This document shows positions 1-8,144 of a stretch of 44,180 nt of DNA, piece after piece. The notes below the pieces were generated by a model. That model was not told the DNA's origin and searched no databases. It worked only from the letters and a program-made list of their open reading frames with translations. Positions within the stretch are counted from its first letter, which is position 1, and every line of letters starts with the position of its first letter. Made by a program: the position numbers and the translations under genes. This stretch comes from Vibrio salilacus (GTDB lineage: Bacteria; Pseudomonadota; Gammaproteobacteria; Enterobacterales; Vibrionaceae): assembly GCF_002811245.1 (NCBI RefSeq), contig NZ_NIVQ01000022.1, forward strand, positions 1 through 44,180. The letters are read 5' to 3'.

Positions 1-64
1 AGTTGGTTAGAATACCGGCCTGTCACGCCGGGGGTCGCGGGTTCGAGTCCCGTCCACTCCGCCA
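1..64 (+). tRNA. tRNA-Asp (GTC), 3' part
   Basis: Only the 3' portion lies in the window. The anticodon GTC is at 22-24 in the loop context CCTGTCACGCC. The T arm GGTTCGAGTCC follows, and the gene ends in an encoded CCA at 62-64. The 5' acceptor and D arm lie upstream, so the gene is cut by the window edge. It is probably the last gene of a tRNA or rRNA operon, since a strong terminator follows eight bases later. Confidence 0.93.
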
Positions 65-71
65 TTATACT

Positions 72-101
72 AAGCCCAAGTCGAAAGACTTGGGCTTTTT
101 T
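72..101 (+). terminator. Rho-independent terminator after tRNA-Asp
   Basis: An 11-bp perfect stem (72-82 with 87-97) closes a GAAA tetraloop and runs into six Ts. It ends the transcript carrying the tRNA. Confidence 0.92.
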
Positions 102-531
102 ACGTCGGTATAAAATCGGCTTGGTCATGGCTAGACGGTGAAATGTCTGCGTCTCAGTAAAAAGGCCAGCTAGTGCTGACCTCAAACTCAAAGCTCTACC
201 CTTTACTTTAATTAAGGGTATCGAAATATGGATGTCCAGGTATGCTTCAAGAGCTCTTTCCACAACAATGCGAATTGAAATGGTCATTGGTTTCTAAAGA
301 TCATTGGATTGGCAGTATCGATAACGTCGTTGACGTCGAGTTTATCCGCTAGGTCGTGACTCATCTTCTATTGTAAAGGTCGTGATTGCGCCTACCACTC
401 CCTTTTCTACAGTTCAAAATTGTTTCTCTCAGATATATCTCCCCCTTGCTCTGCAGAATAAGGCATAAATGGTCCGTCTGTAAGATTGGATTAAATAACT
501 TACTTTTGTTGCTGGTAAATCTCTCAGTAAT
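102..531. other. 430-base stretch without a convincing gene
   Basis: No convincing gene lies between the tRNA terminator and the hem operon terminator. A minus-strand terminator-like hairpin sits at 157-182 (stem 163-170 with 175-182, one mismatch, then five Ts on the minus strand). A second inverted repeat pairs 197-203 (TACCCTT) with 214-220. A short plus-strand frame at 242-352 could encode 36 residues beginning MLQELFPQQCELKW, but it has no clear ribosome binding site and I do not recognise it; it may be the remnant of a lost gene. The 60-residue minus frame at 361-543 runs into the hem terminator and looks spurious. Confidence 0.5.
157..182 (-). terminator. Terminator-like hairpin, minus strand
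   Basis: Read on the minus strand, AGGTCAGC and GCTGGCCT pair around a four-base loop with one mismatch, followed by TTTTT. No minus-strand gene lies directly upstream of it. It could be a backup for hem operon read-through or the end of an unannotated small RNA. Confidence 0.45.
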
Positions 532-558
532 AAAAAAAGCCACCCAGTAAAGGTGGCT
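532..558 (-). terminator. hem operon terminator
   Basis: On the minus strand, AGCCACC pairs with GGTGGCT around a short loop and is followed by seven Ts. It begins about 25 bases after the hemY stop codon and ends the hemCDXY transcript. Confidence 0.88.
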
Positions 559-583
559 TCGTTGTACTTATGTAGAGAAAGCG

Positions 584-1771
584 TTATGCGGCAGGCTCAT
601 TGATTAGAGTAAGTGCTTTTCTTGATACTTCATGTGCTGCATTGGTGAGGTTTTGCTTCTCTAAAGCAATGGCAAGATAGCTGTAATCAGGCACGCTCGA
701 GCGAACTGAGAGTGCTTTTTCTAAATGGTGTTGCGCATCTTGCCATTTGTCATTACGCAGATAAAGCTGAGCGAGTGCACTATGCGCAGCGGCATTGTTA
801 GCATCTTTACGTAATACGCTCTGCAAGAAGGTTATTACTGGATGAGTATCGGCTAGCTTTAATTCAGGAATTAAGCGATACAGATCACTGTTAGGGTGTT
901 TGCTCAAGGTCTCTTTGATCAGAGTGAATGCCTCATTATCGGCTTGCCGAGCTATGAGCTGTTCAGCAAAGCAATTGATGAGTTCGAGATCAGACTTCAT
1001 TTTACGCGGTAGCGAGTTCCAGTGGGCAATTAGACCTTCACTGCCGCTCTGCTCGGCAACTTTATGCAGTAACCCACATTGAGCACGCTGCATCAGAGGT
1101 TGTTGTTCTTGCGTCGTAATAATGTTGTTCTTAACTAACTTTGGAATTAAGTCTAAAAGCGGTTGCCATAGTTTGAGTTCGATATAAACCTGTTTAAGCA
1201 AGTTAACTACAACTGAATTGTTTGAGTATTGAATGTTTAGAGTTGATAGTGTGTCGAATGCAGCATTGTAATCAGCATCGCGAATCTGTTGTTTAGCGCG
1301 AGTCAGTTCGACTGCAAGTTGTGAGTTGTCTTGTTGGGCTGCAAGTTCGAGGTAGCGATCCCTTTGCTTTTTATCACCTAAACCTTGCGCGGCCTCTGAA
1401 GCAACGAGATAACAGAGTAGTGGCATATCATGGTGGTTTGCCCAACGAGTCACTTTTTTCTCTGCCTGTTTAAAATCCCCTTCAAGCAACTTGATGATGC
1501 CCTCATTGGTATAACGGCGAGAGCGGCGCATCTTACGAACGCTGAAATAGTTCCAAGTTGCAGAGCTTGCGTAAAATACCTTTTTAATTAGGTATTCTAA
1601 GCCAAAGAGAGCCGCTAATGTCGCGATAATAAAAATCACCAGAGTAGTGACGCTCATTTCGAGGGTTTTATCTGCGATCGAGACTAGCACGTAACCTTGT
1701 TGTCCAGAATATTGAGTGCCAACAAACAACCCTAAGCCCAATACGACGAATAGAAAAATCAGTCGAAACAT
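584..1771 (-). CDS. hemY: HemY, haem-biosynthesis-associated TPR membrane protein
   Basis: A 395-residue protein of the HemY family. The exact role is unsettled; the gene is linked to protoporphyrin metabolism because it closes the hemCDXY operon. Two membrane segments are visible, at about residues 2-20 and 39-60. A long helical part follows with TPR-like repeats, clearest at about 330-385. The start overlaps the hemX stop by one base, an arrangement that implies translational coupling. This HemY is unrelated to the Gram-positive coproporphyrinogen oxidase of the same name. Length matches the enterobacterial protein. Confidence 0.9.
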   Translation of the reverse strand: MFRLIFLFVVLGLGLFVGTQYSGQQGYVLVSIADKTLEMSVTTLVIFIIATLAALFGLEYLIKKVFYASSATWNYFSVRKMRRSRRYTNEGIIKLLEGDFKQAEKKVTRWANHHDMPLLCYLVASEAAQGLGDKKQRDRYLELAAQQDNSQLAVELTRAKQQIRDADYNAAFDTLSTLNIQYSNNSVVVNLLKQVYIELKLWQPLLDLIPKLVKNNIITTQEQQPLMQRAQCGLLHKVAEQSGSEGLIAHWNSLPRKMKSDLELINCFAEQLIARQADNEAFTLIKETLSKHPNSDLYRLIPELKLADTHPVITFLQSVLRKDANNAAAHSALAQLYLRNDKWQDAQHHLEKALSVRSSVPDYSYLAIALEKQNLTNAAHEVSRKALTLINEPAA

Positions 1772-2973
1772 TATTTATCCTCCGTAACTAGAGTCGTTAC
1801 CTCGCGGCGAAGGCGCTCACGAATTACGTCGGAAAGTTGCTGCTGCGTTTCCAGTTTTACCGGGTAATCAACTTGCACTCGCTGTTTACTCAATAGCTCT
1901 AGTGCTTGATTAAACTCAGCCACCTCTTTTGAATCTTGGTTAAAGAAGGTGGCTGACCACTTATCTGCGGTGGTCAGTGCCGTGGTGTAGAGGTCCTGTT
2001 GTTCAACATAGACGGCTTTAATCGCCGTTTCTAACTTCGCTTTGATGTTTTCTTTAAGATAGAAGTGCTGTTGTGGAGAAAGCAGTGGAATCACATTGCC
2101 ATCGCGAGTGCGGAAAGTAATGAAATTGTCTGAGAAATCCTTAAGCGAGGTAAGCAGGTTATCTTGCCAATCATCAATGTTTTGTGACACCGCTTGTGTC
2201 TGTTGCTGCTCGGCTTGCGGCAAAATGGCATTGGCTAACGGCAGAGTATCGACTTGTTGTTGTAGTGCGGTGATTCTTAGCACTAGCCCTTCGCGGTCAA
2301 TTAATGGGATGGTTTTGAGTTTAGTAATGTCGTTAGCCATCGACTTACGTAAAGGAACTAGGCTCGGGTCGTTAAGTGCAGCAATACGTTGATCGGCACT
2401 TTCCATTAATTTGGTTGCGCTAACCGCATCGTGCTCTAGGAAAAGTTTACGTCCAGCAAGTTTGACCAAGTAGTCGGCTTCAGCAAGCAACCAATCGTTA
2501 GGACGACGACCTTTCACGTCGGCCACTGCGACTTGCAAACTTTCGATCGTTTTTTGTTGTTGGGCTAAGACCGTCTCTGCACGGTGGGTGGCCTCAAGGG
2601 CTTTGGTGACCGCTTGCTGCTCCACAGATGAAAGTTGTGATTGCATATCAGATTGCGCTTGTTGAAGTTGCGCTTGCAAGGCATCGATTTTCGCTTGATA
2701 TTGCGTATCTTTTTGCTGCATCTGGAAAGTTAAGCCTCCGCCAAATAATAGCGATAGTACAATCGCGAGTGTGCCGAGTTTCACGCCGCGTTTGCCTTGC
2801 TTCTCGTCCAATTGAACCGTACTAGTGGTAGGTTGTGGTGCAGCGCTTTTCGCTGCGGTATTGTGAGTCGTTGCCGTGTTTGTTTCAGACGCTTTGGCTT
2901 CTACTTGTTTTGCATCCTCTGCCTTGTTGTCTTGGTCAGGGGCAATGTTTTCGTTTTTATTCTTGCTTGTCAT
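1771..2973 (-). CDS. hemX: HemX, membrane protein of the haem operon
   Basis: A 400-residue HemX family protein, often mislabelled uroporphyrin-III C-methyltransferase although no methyltransferase motif is present. Residues 1-60 are low complexity, rich in Ala, Thr, Asn and Lys. One membrane segment lies at about 66-84. A Gln- and Ala-rich coiled coil follows at about 85-155, then a helical C-terminal domain presumed periplasmic. It overlaps the end of hemD by 17 bases and the start of hemY by one base, so it is translated as part of the operon. Its function is not established in the family. Confidence 0.9.
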   Translation of the reverse strand: MTSKNKNENIAPDQDNKAEDAKQVEAKASETNTATTHNTAAKSAAPQPTTSTVQLDEKQGKRGVKLGTLAIVLSLLFGGGLTFQMQQKDTQYQAKIDALQAQLQQAQSDMQSQLSSVEQQAVTKALEATHRAETVLAQQQKTIESLQVAVADVKGRRPNDWLLAEADYLVKLAGRKLFLEHDAVSATKLMESADQRIAALNDPSLVPLRKSMANDITKLKTIPLIDREGLVLRITALQQQVDTLPLANAILPQAEQQQTQAVSQNIDDWQDNLLTSLKDFSDNFITFRTRDGNVIPLLSPQQHFYLKENIKAKLETAIKAVYVEQQDLYTTALTTADKWSATFFNQDSKEVAEFNQALELLSKQRVQVDYPVKLETQQQLSDVIRERLRREVTTLVTEDK

Positions 2974-3718
2974 TACTTATGTCCTGTTTCGTTGACCGGA
3001 GAGCAGCCAATAATACTGGGTTCGAGGCACTGAAAGTGTTGGTAACAACGTTAAAACCGACTTCTCGTGCTTGTTGCGCGATACGCTCACTGGGTACCCA
3101 TAAGTGAAGCGTAAACAACCAGTTCTGTTGTGATGGAGTAAGGTTAGAGAGCAAGTACTCCAACTGGCCTGAACTGGTGACGACTAATTGAGTGATAGGT
3201 TTATCTTGCCAGATTGGTAACAGTAAATCTGAGCGGAAAGCGAGGTTTTCTCGTTTATACACTTCACGATATTCCACCTTGGCGTGCCGGGCGGTGAGCG
3301 TGTCAAAGATAAGTTCTCGACCACCATTGCCGCGCAGTATCAGCACGCGCTTTCCAGCGACATCAGCAAGCACTTTTAGGTTTAGCAGATGTTCACTATC
3401 ACTAATGTCTGGATAGTGTACTTTTTGTTGAGTGGCTTTGCTTAAAACGTGTGCAGTTTTTTGACCAACGCCAAGGTAGGTCTTGTTGGTTGGCCATGGG
3501 TGAGCCAATTGAGAGAGGTAATCTTGTGCTGCCGTGACTGCGTTTTGACTGATGGCGATGATCATGTCGAAGTGATCAATATCGTGCTCAAGCCCGGCAA
3601 GTTGTTTGCCGGGCGAAATGTTTATCAGAGGTTGATGAAGGTTGTCTATTCCAAGCTCTGAGAGTTGTTGGCACAACGAGAGGCCTTGTTGTCCCGGCCG
3701 AGTGACCAGTACTGCCAT
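2957..3718 (-). CDS. hemD: Uroporphyrinogen-III synthase
   Basis: HemD (EC 4.2.1.75) closes linear hydroxymethylbilane, with inversion of ring D, to give uroporphyrinogen III, the last common precursor of haem, sirohaem and cobalamin. The 253-residue length fits. The start MAVLVTRP and the central VLILRGNGGRELI segment are typical of the family, whose sequences otherwise diverge strongly. It begins five bases after hemC and overlaps hemX by 17 bases. Position in the operon supports the call as much as the sequence does. Confidence 0.93.
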   Translation of the reverse strand: MAVLVTRPGQQGLSLCQQLSELGIDNLHQPLINISPGKQLAGLEHDIDHFDMIIAISQNAVTAAQDYLSQLAHPWPTNKTYLGVGQKTAHVLSKATQQKVHYPDISDSEHLLNLKVLADVAGKRVLILRGNGGRELIFDTLTARHAKVEYREVYKRENLAFRSDLLLPIWQDKPITQLVVTSSGQLEYLLSNLTPSQQNWLFTLHLWVPSERIAQQAREVGFNVVTNTFSASNPVLLAALRSTKQDISNDKQE

Positions 3719-3723
3719 TGCGT

Positions 3724-4662
3724 TTACTCGTGCTCTTCGTAAAGCTTGGTTAAGATCTCTTTGGCTCCCTCAGCGAGCAACTGGTTGGCAAGTGTCACAC
3801 CCAGTGTTTCAGCGTCTGCTCGCGCGCCACGAATCTCACCTCGGACGATTTTTGAACCGTCGGGCTCACCGACCAATGCGCGTAACCAAATATTGTCGCC
3901 TTCAATCAGTGAATAACTACCGATTGGCACCTGACATCCACCTTCTAGGGTGAGATTCATGGCTCGCTCACACAAGACGCGGTCAGTGGTTTCCTTGTGA
4001 CTAAGAGGTTCGAGTAGCTTGATTAGGCGTTCATCATCAAGACGACATTCAATTCCTACAGCGCCTTGGCCAACAGCAGGTAATGATTGCTCTGGTTCAA
4101 TAAAACTGCGAATACGCTGTTCTAATTTAAGGCGTTTTAAACCTGCGGCGGCAAGTACTATCGCGTCGTACTCGCCAGCATCGAGTTTACCTAGGCGAGT
4201 GCCGACGTTACCACGCAGATCTTTAATTACCAGATCAGGACGTGCTTCTTTTAACTGACACTGACGACGTAAACTACAGGTGCCGACGATGGCGCCTTGT
4301 GGCAGATCATCAATATTGCGGTATGTGTTTGAGACAAAGGCATCGCGTGGGTCTTCACGCTCACAAATTGTCACTAGACCCAACCCTTGAGGAAAGTCGA
4401 CAGGAACATCTTTCATTGAGTGCACAGCGAGGTCAGCACGACCTTCCAGCATTGCCACTTCCAACTCCTTAACAAACAGGCCTTTGCCTCCAACTTTGGC
4501 CAGCGGCGTATCCAAAATAATATCGCCTTTGGTGACCATGGTAACCAGTTCAACAACTAAACCAGGGTGCGCGGCTTGCAAGGCATCCTTGACGAAATGA
4601 GCTTGCCAAAGAGCAAGTGGGCTTTTACGTGTCGCTATTCTAATTGGAGTGTTTGCAGTCAT
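3724..4662 (-). CDS. hemC: Porphobilinogen deaminase (hydroxymethylbilane synthase)
   Basis: HemC (EC 2.5.1.61) polymerises four porphobilinogen units into hydroxymethylbilane on a covalent dipyrromethane cofactor. The cofactor cysteine is Cys243 in the motif EGGCQVPIG. The N-terminal [15 protein letters not shown] and the substrate-binding segment [14 protein letters not shown] are standard. Length is 312 residues. It is the first gene of the minus-strand hem operon and is divergent from cyaA across 335 bases, the arrangement also found in enterobacteria. Confidence 0.97.
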   Translation of the reverse strand: MTANTPIRIATRKSPLALWQAHFVKDALQAAHPGLVVELVTMVTKGDIILDTPLAKVGGKGLFVKELEVAMLEGRADLAVHSMKDVPVDFPQGLGLVTICEREDPRDAFVSNTYRNIDDLPQGAIVGTCSLRRQCQLKEARPDLVIKDLRGNVGTRLGKLDAGEYDAIVLAAAGLKRLKLEQRIRSFIEPEQSLPAVGQGAVGIECRLDDERLIKLLEPLSHKETTDRVLCERAMNLTLEGGCQVPIGSYSLIEGDNIWLRALVGEPDGSKIVRGEIRGARADAETLGVTLANQLLAEGAKEILTKLYEEHE

Positions 4663-4997
4663 AGTATTCTAGTGATAACAAGTGAATGAACATAATCCTA
4701 CCACTGTCGGGTAAAATTGCATTACTGCTGATTCAATCGGGTGAAGAATCAGTACGCACTAGCATAAAATCATCAAAAGAGTGTGATTTGGGTCTCGTTT
4801 GTAAAATAGGCTATTATTAATAATAGTAGTTACGTACCACACTAACAGCGGCAATATTAGATGGACAAAAATGTGTCGAATCGATCGTACATTTCTTTAC
4901 CAATCGAAAGAAAAATGATAGATTGATCACGTTTTGTTGGTGCTTTAGAACAATTAATAGTCAAGGCACCCTCTAGGATATAACCAAGGAAACTCCC
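4663..4997. promoter_or_regulatory. Divergent hemC-cyaA control region
   Basis: The region must hold promoters in both directions. A half-conserved CRP-like site, TGTGA-N6-TCTCG, lies at 4782-4797; the second half matches the consensus at three of five positions. A candidate cyaA promoter pairs TTGGGT (4788-4793) with TATTAT (4812-4817) at 18-base spacing, so CRP bound there would cover the -35. The -10 lies in a perfect 16-bp palindrome at 4811-4826. CRP repression of cyaA is known in E. coli; here it is an inference from the site. The cyaA ribosome binding site AAGGA is at 4986-4990. Confidence 0.4.
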
Positions 4998-7526
4998 TTG
5001 CAGGCTTACACCAAGACGCTATTAAATAGACTTGATAATCTAAACCAGCAACGCATTGAGCGTGCGCTGGCACTGATGGATTTGTCCAGTCAGAGAGTTT
5101 TCCATCTCATTCCGACTCTTCTCCACTTTAATCACCCACTTTTTCCTGGCTACTACGACGCGAAAGTTCCTTATGGAATTCGTGATTTTGAGCTAAATGA
5201 AATACAGCAACAGTTTGTTGAAGATACCGAACTCACCATAGGTCAGTCACTGGCTAGCAATGTGACTGCTGAGATCTTAGGTCTTTATACTATGGGTAGT
5301 ACTTCGTCTATCGGGCAAAGTACCTCAAGTGATTTAGATATCTGGGTTTGTGTCTCGTCACAAATGGACTGTGACGCGCGTGAGAGTTTGACCAATAAAT
5401 GTCTGTTGATTACTGACTGGGCTCAGACTCAAGGTGTAGAAGCGAACTTCTTTTTGATGGATGAAGAACGGTTCCGTTCCAACCATTCTGAAGAGATGAC
5501 TGGCGATAACTGTGGCTCTTCTCAACATCTATTATTGCTTGATGAGTTTTATCGCAGTGCGGTTCGTTTGGCCGGTCAGCGCCTGTTATGGCAAATCGTA
5601 CCGCCGGAAATGGAAGAGTGCTACGATGAATACGTCGCCGATCTATGTCGTAAAGGCTATATCGATTGTGCCGAGTGGATCGACTTTGGTAAGTTGAATC
5701 GCATTCCGGCAGAAGAGTATTTTGGTTCCAATTTATGGCAGTTGTACAAGAGTATTGACTCGCCATATAAGTCGGTGCTGAAAGCGATTCTTCTTGAGGC
5801 TTATTCGTGGGAGTACCCACATACGCAATTGTTGAGTTTAGATACCAAGCGCCGCTTCTTTGCCCATGAGCCTGATCTTTATGGGATGGATGCCTATTAT
5901 TTGATGCTAGAGAAGGTGACCCGCTACTTAGTTCGAATAGGTGATTTCAATCGCCTCGATTTAGTTCGTCGATGTTTCTATCTTAAAACGCATGAGAAGC
6001 TCTCACGTGAACCGAGTGTGGGTTCGGTCGCTTGGCGCCGTGAAGCGTTAGGTGAAATGATTCAGGATTGGCAATGGCCTGAGGATGTTATCGCCGAGCT
6101 TGACGATCGTCGTAATTGGAAAGTAGAGCAGGTTAAAGTTATGCACCATGCTCTGCTCGATGCTTTAATGCAGAGCTACCGAAACCTGATTCAATTCGCC
6201 CGTCGTAACGACATTACGTCAGCGATTAGTCCGCAAGATATCAGTATTCTCGCACGTAAGTTATATGCGGCATTTGAGGTACTGCCGGGTAAGGTTACGC
6301 TGCTCAATCCGCAGATCTCCCCCGATTTACACGAACCGGATTTAACCTTTATTGAGGTTCGTCCAGGTCGTACTAATAAAGCCGGCTGGTATCTTTATAA
6401 ACAGCCATTAACGCCTCATCGCATTATTGGTCAGGCATCACTAGAGCATAATGAATATTTGAGTAAGCTGGTTGCATGGTCGTTTTTTAATGGCTTGATC
6501 ACCGAATCTACTCGTTTGCACTCTGTTGTGCGTGATGCGCATCTTGATATCGATAAGTTTTATCAAATGGTGAGTGATTTACGTAACACCTTCTCACTGC
6601 GCAAACGTCGTCCAACCATGCAAGCTTTATCTAGCCCATGTGAAATTAGTCAGTTGGCGATGTTTATTAACTTTGAGAACGATCCAACCACAGAGTTGAG
6701 TGGTAAATCGCTCAAACTAGATCCTAAAACAACCGATATCTTCAGCTTTGGCGCCGAGCAAAAATGCTTAGTAGGCAGTGTCGATTTAGTGTATCGCAAC
6801 TCATGGCATGAAGTGCGCACCCTACATTTTAAGGGTGAGACCGCGATGTTGGATGCGTTGAAAACCATTTTGGGTAAAATGCACCAAGATGCGATTCCAC
6901 CAGAGTCGGTCGACGTTTTCTGTTACAGCAAAAATCTACGTGGTGTGATGCGTAATAAAGTGTATCAATGGTTAGCTGACTGCATTGATTTACGTTTGAA
7001 GCCAGTAGAGCAAGAGAAACGTCGCCGCTTTAAAGCATTGCGTCTAGGCCAAAAAACCTATGGATTGTTCTTCGAGCGTCGTGGTGTTTCGGTACAGATG
7101 TTAGAAAACTCGGTCGACTTCTATCGCAGTATTTCGACCAATAAATTGCAAGGTGCACCACTTATTGTGCTCGATAAAGAGCAAGATTACCAAATGCCAG
7201 AAGTGGTCGATAGCTTTGCCAGTGAAGGCTTAGTACAGTTTTTCTTTGAAGACAGTGACAAGGGCTTCAATATTTACGTATTGGACGAAACGAATCGGGT
7301 TGAGGTGTATCACCAGTTTAAAGGTGGCAAAGACGAGATGATTGCGAGCGTCAACAGCTTTTATACCTCAGGCAAAGATGACAACTCATTGTCGTCGAAA
7401 CTGATCAACTTTAACTTGCCGCAGTACTATCAGATTATTCATCCTGACGATGATCAACCTTATATTGTCCCATACCGTAATGATGGTGCCAGCTATAGTA
7501 AGTCGAGCAAAATCGTCAATGGTTAG
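4998..7526 (+). CDS. cyaA: Class I adenylate cyclase
   Basis: CyaA (EC 4.6.1.1) makes cAMP, the ligand of CRP. The 842-residue length is that of the enterobacterial class I enzyme. The nucleotidyltransferase-type catalytic motif is at residues 100-117, with Gly100, Ser101 and the pair Asp112 and Asp114. The C-terminal half is the regulatory region that answers to the glucose phosphotransferase system in this family. The start is TTG, seven bases after AAGGA; a UUG start is also used by E. coli cyaA and keeps expression low. A terminator at 7562-7590 follows. Confidence 0.96.
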   Translation: MQAYTKTLLNRLDNLNQQRIERALALMDLSSQRVFHLIPTLLHFNHPLFPGYYDAKVPYGIRDFELNEIQQQFVEDTELTIGQSLASNVTAEILGLYTMGSTSSIGQSTSSDLDIWVCVSSQMDCDARESLTNKCLLITDWAQTQGVEANFFLMDEERFRSNHSEEMTGDNCGSSQHLLLLDEFYRSAVRLAGQRLLWQIVPPEMEECYDEYVADLCRKGYIDCAEWIDFGKLNRIPAEEYFGSNLWQLYKSIDSPYKSVLKAILLEAYSWEYPHTQLLSLDTKRRFFAHEPDLYGMDAYYLMLEKVTRYLVRIGDFNRLDLVRRCFYLKTHEKLSREPSVGSVAWRREALGEMIQDWQWPEDVIAELDDRRNWKVEQVKVMHHALLDALMQSYRNLIQFARRNDITSAISPQDISILARKLYAAFEVLPGKVTLLNPQISPDLHEPDLTFIEVRPGRTNKAGWYLYKQPLTPHRIIGQASLEHNEYLSKLVAWSFFNGLITESTRLHSVVRDAHLDIDKFYQMVSDLRNTFSLRKRRPTMQALSSPCEISQLAMFINFENDPTTELSGKSLKLDPKTTDIFSFGAEQKCLVGSVDLVYRNSWHEVRTLHFKGETAMLDALKTILGKMHQDAIPPESVDVFCYSKNLRGVMRNKVYQWLADCIDLRLKPVEQEKRRRFKALRLGQKTYGLFFERRGVSVQMLENSVDFYRSISTNKLQGAPLIVLDKEQDYQMPEVVDSFASEGLVQFFFEDSDKGFNIYVLDETNRVEVYHQFKGGKDEMIASVNSFYTSGKDDNSLSSKLINFNLPQYYQIIHPDDDQPYIVPYRNDGASYSKSSKIVNG

Positions 7527-7561
7527 GGGCTGTTTATCTTTCGCGGTTAATCGTTTTGACC

Positions 7562-7590
7562 AAAAAGAGCATCTGGGATGCTCTTTTTTA
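7562..7590. terminator. Bidirectional terminator between cyaA and cyaY
   Basis: A stem of AAAAAGAGCATC with GATGCTCTTTTT around a TGG loop has A and T tracts on both sides, so it can stop cyaA and the convergent cyaY. Confidence 0.9.
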
Positions 7591-7609
7591 ATATCTGAAA
7601 ACGAGATAA

Positions 7610-7921
7610 TTACCACTCTATCTCTTCATCACAGTGCTTCTCACACTCTTGTTTGACCATCGCAATCAGTTCGATACCGGTTTTAGAGCAGCGCCACTGC
7701 TGATCGACATACGCAAAGTGAAATCCGCCTGATTTTGATGCCAACCAAATCTCTTTCATCGGTTCCTGGCGGTTGATAATGATCTGGCTACGGTCTTCAA
7801 ATTCGAGCGTCATTACGTTGCCAGAGGTCTCATAGTCGATGTCCGCACCTGAATCATCAATCATTTCTTCGATGATTTGCATTTGAACATCCACAAGTTG
7901 ATGAAATTCGGTCTCGTTCAT
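7610..7921 (-). CDS. cyaY: Frataxin-like iron-sulfur assembly protein CyaY
   Basis: CyaY is the bacterial frataxin, an iron-binding regulator of IscS-dependent iron-sulfur cluster assembly in the cytoplasm. I start it at the ATG at 7921 (MNETEFHQLVD), giving 103 residues against 106 in E. coli. The open frame extends 24 codons further upstream, but that part would cross the lptM promoter region and does not resemble frataxin. The acidic first helix (EEMIDDSGADIDYE) and the strand motif EIWLASKSGGFHF are family features. AGGATAG precedes the start. It is divergent from lptM across 75 bases and convergent with cyaA. Confidence 0.94.
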   Translation of the reverse strand: MNETEFHQLVDVQMQIIEEMIDDSGADIDYETSGNVMTLEFEDRSQIIINRQEPMKEIWLASKSGGFHFAYVDQQWRCSKTGIELIAMVKQECEKHCDEEIEW

Positions 7922-7996
7922 CCAATCTATCCTATTGCTTTTCTTGAGTGTGGTGCGATTATAGGGGGCATTGACAGAATAATCACGATACAACCG

Positions 7997-8116
7997 ATGA
8001 AAAAATCTATCTTAGCGTTATTTATCTTTTCAGTCCTTGGCTTGGCTGGCTGTGGTCAAACCGGACCACTTTACATGCCTGAAGATGCTCAACAAAATGA
8101 GCAGCCTGCACAATAA
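7997..8116 (+). CDS. lptM: LptM (YifL) small lipoprotein
   Basis: A 39-residue lipoprotein. The signal peptide ends in the lipobox LAGC with the lipidated Cys at residue 19, and the mature part begins CGQTGPLYMP, the signature of LptM. In E. coli LptM helps LptD mature in the LptD-LptE lipopolysaccharide translocon at the outer membrane. The open frame begins at 7877, but those 40 extra codons overlap cyaY and would bury the signal peptide. The gene is 28 bases upstream of lysA, the position known from enterobacteria, and is shorter than the E. coli form because its C-terminal tail is reduced. Confidence 0.9.
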   Translation: MKKSILALFIFSVLGLAGCGQTGPLYMPEDAQQNEQPAQ

Positions 8117-8144
8117 ATAAAATCAGAATATAAGGGAAAGTACT

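Noticed and set aside
361..543. 60-residue minus-strand frame after the tRNA
   Set aside because: It starts outside any ribosome binding site and runs across the hem operon terminator; composition does not look coding.
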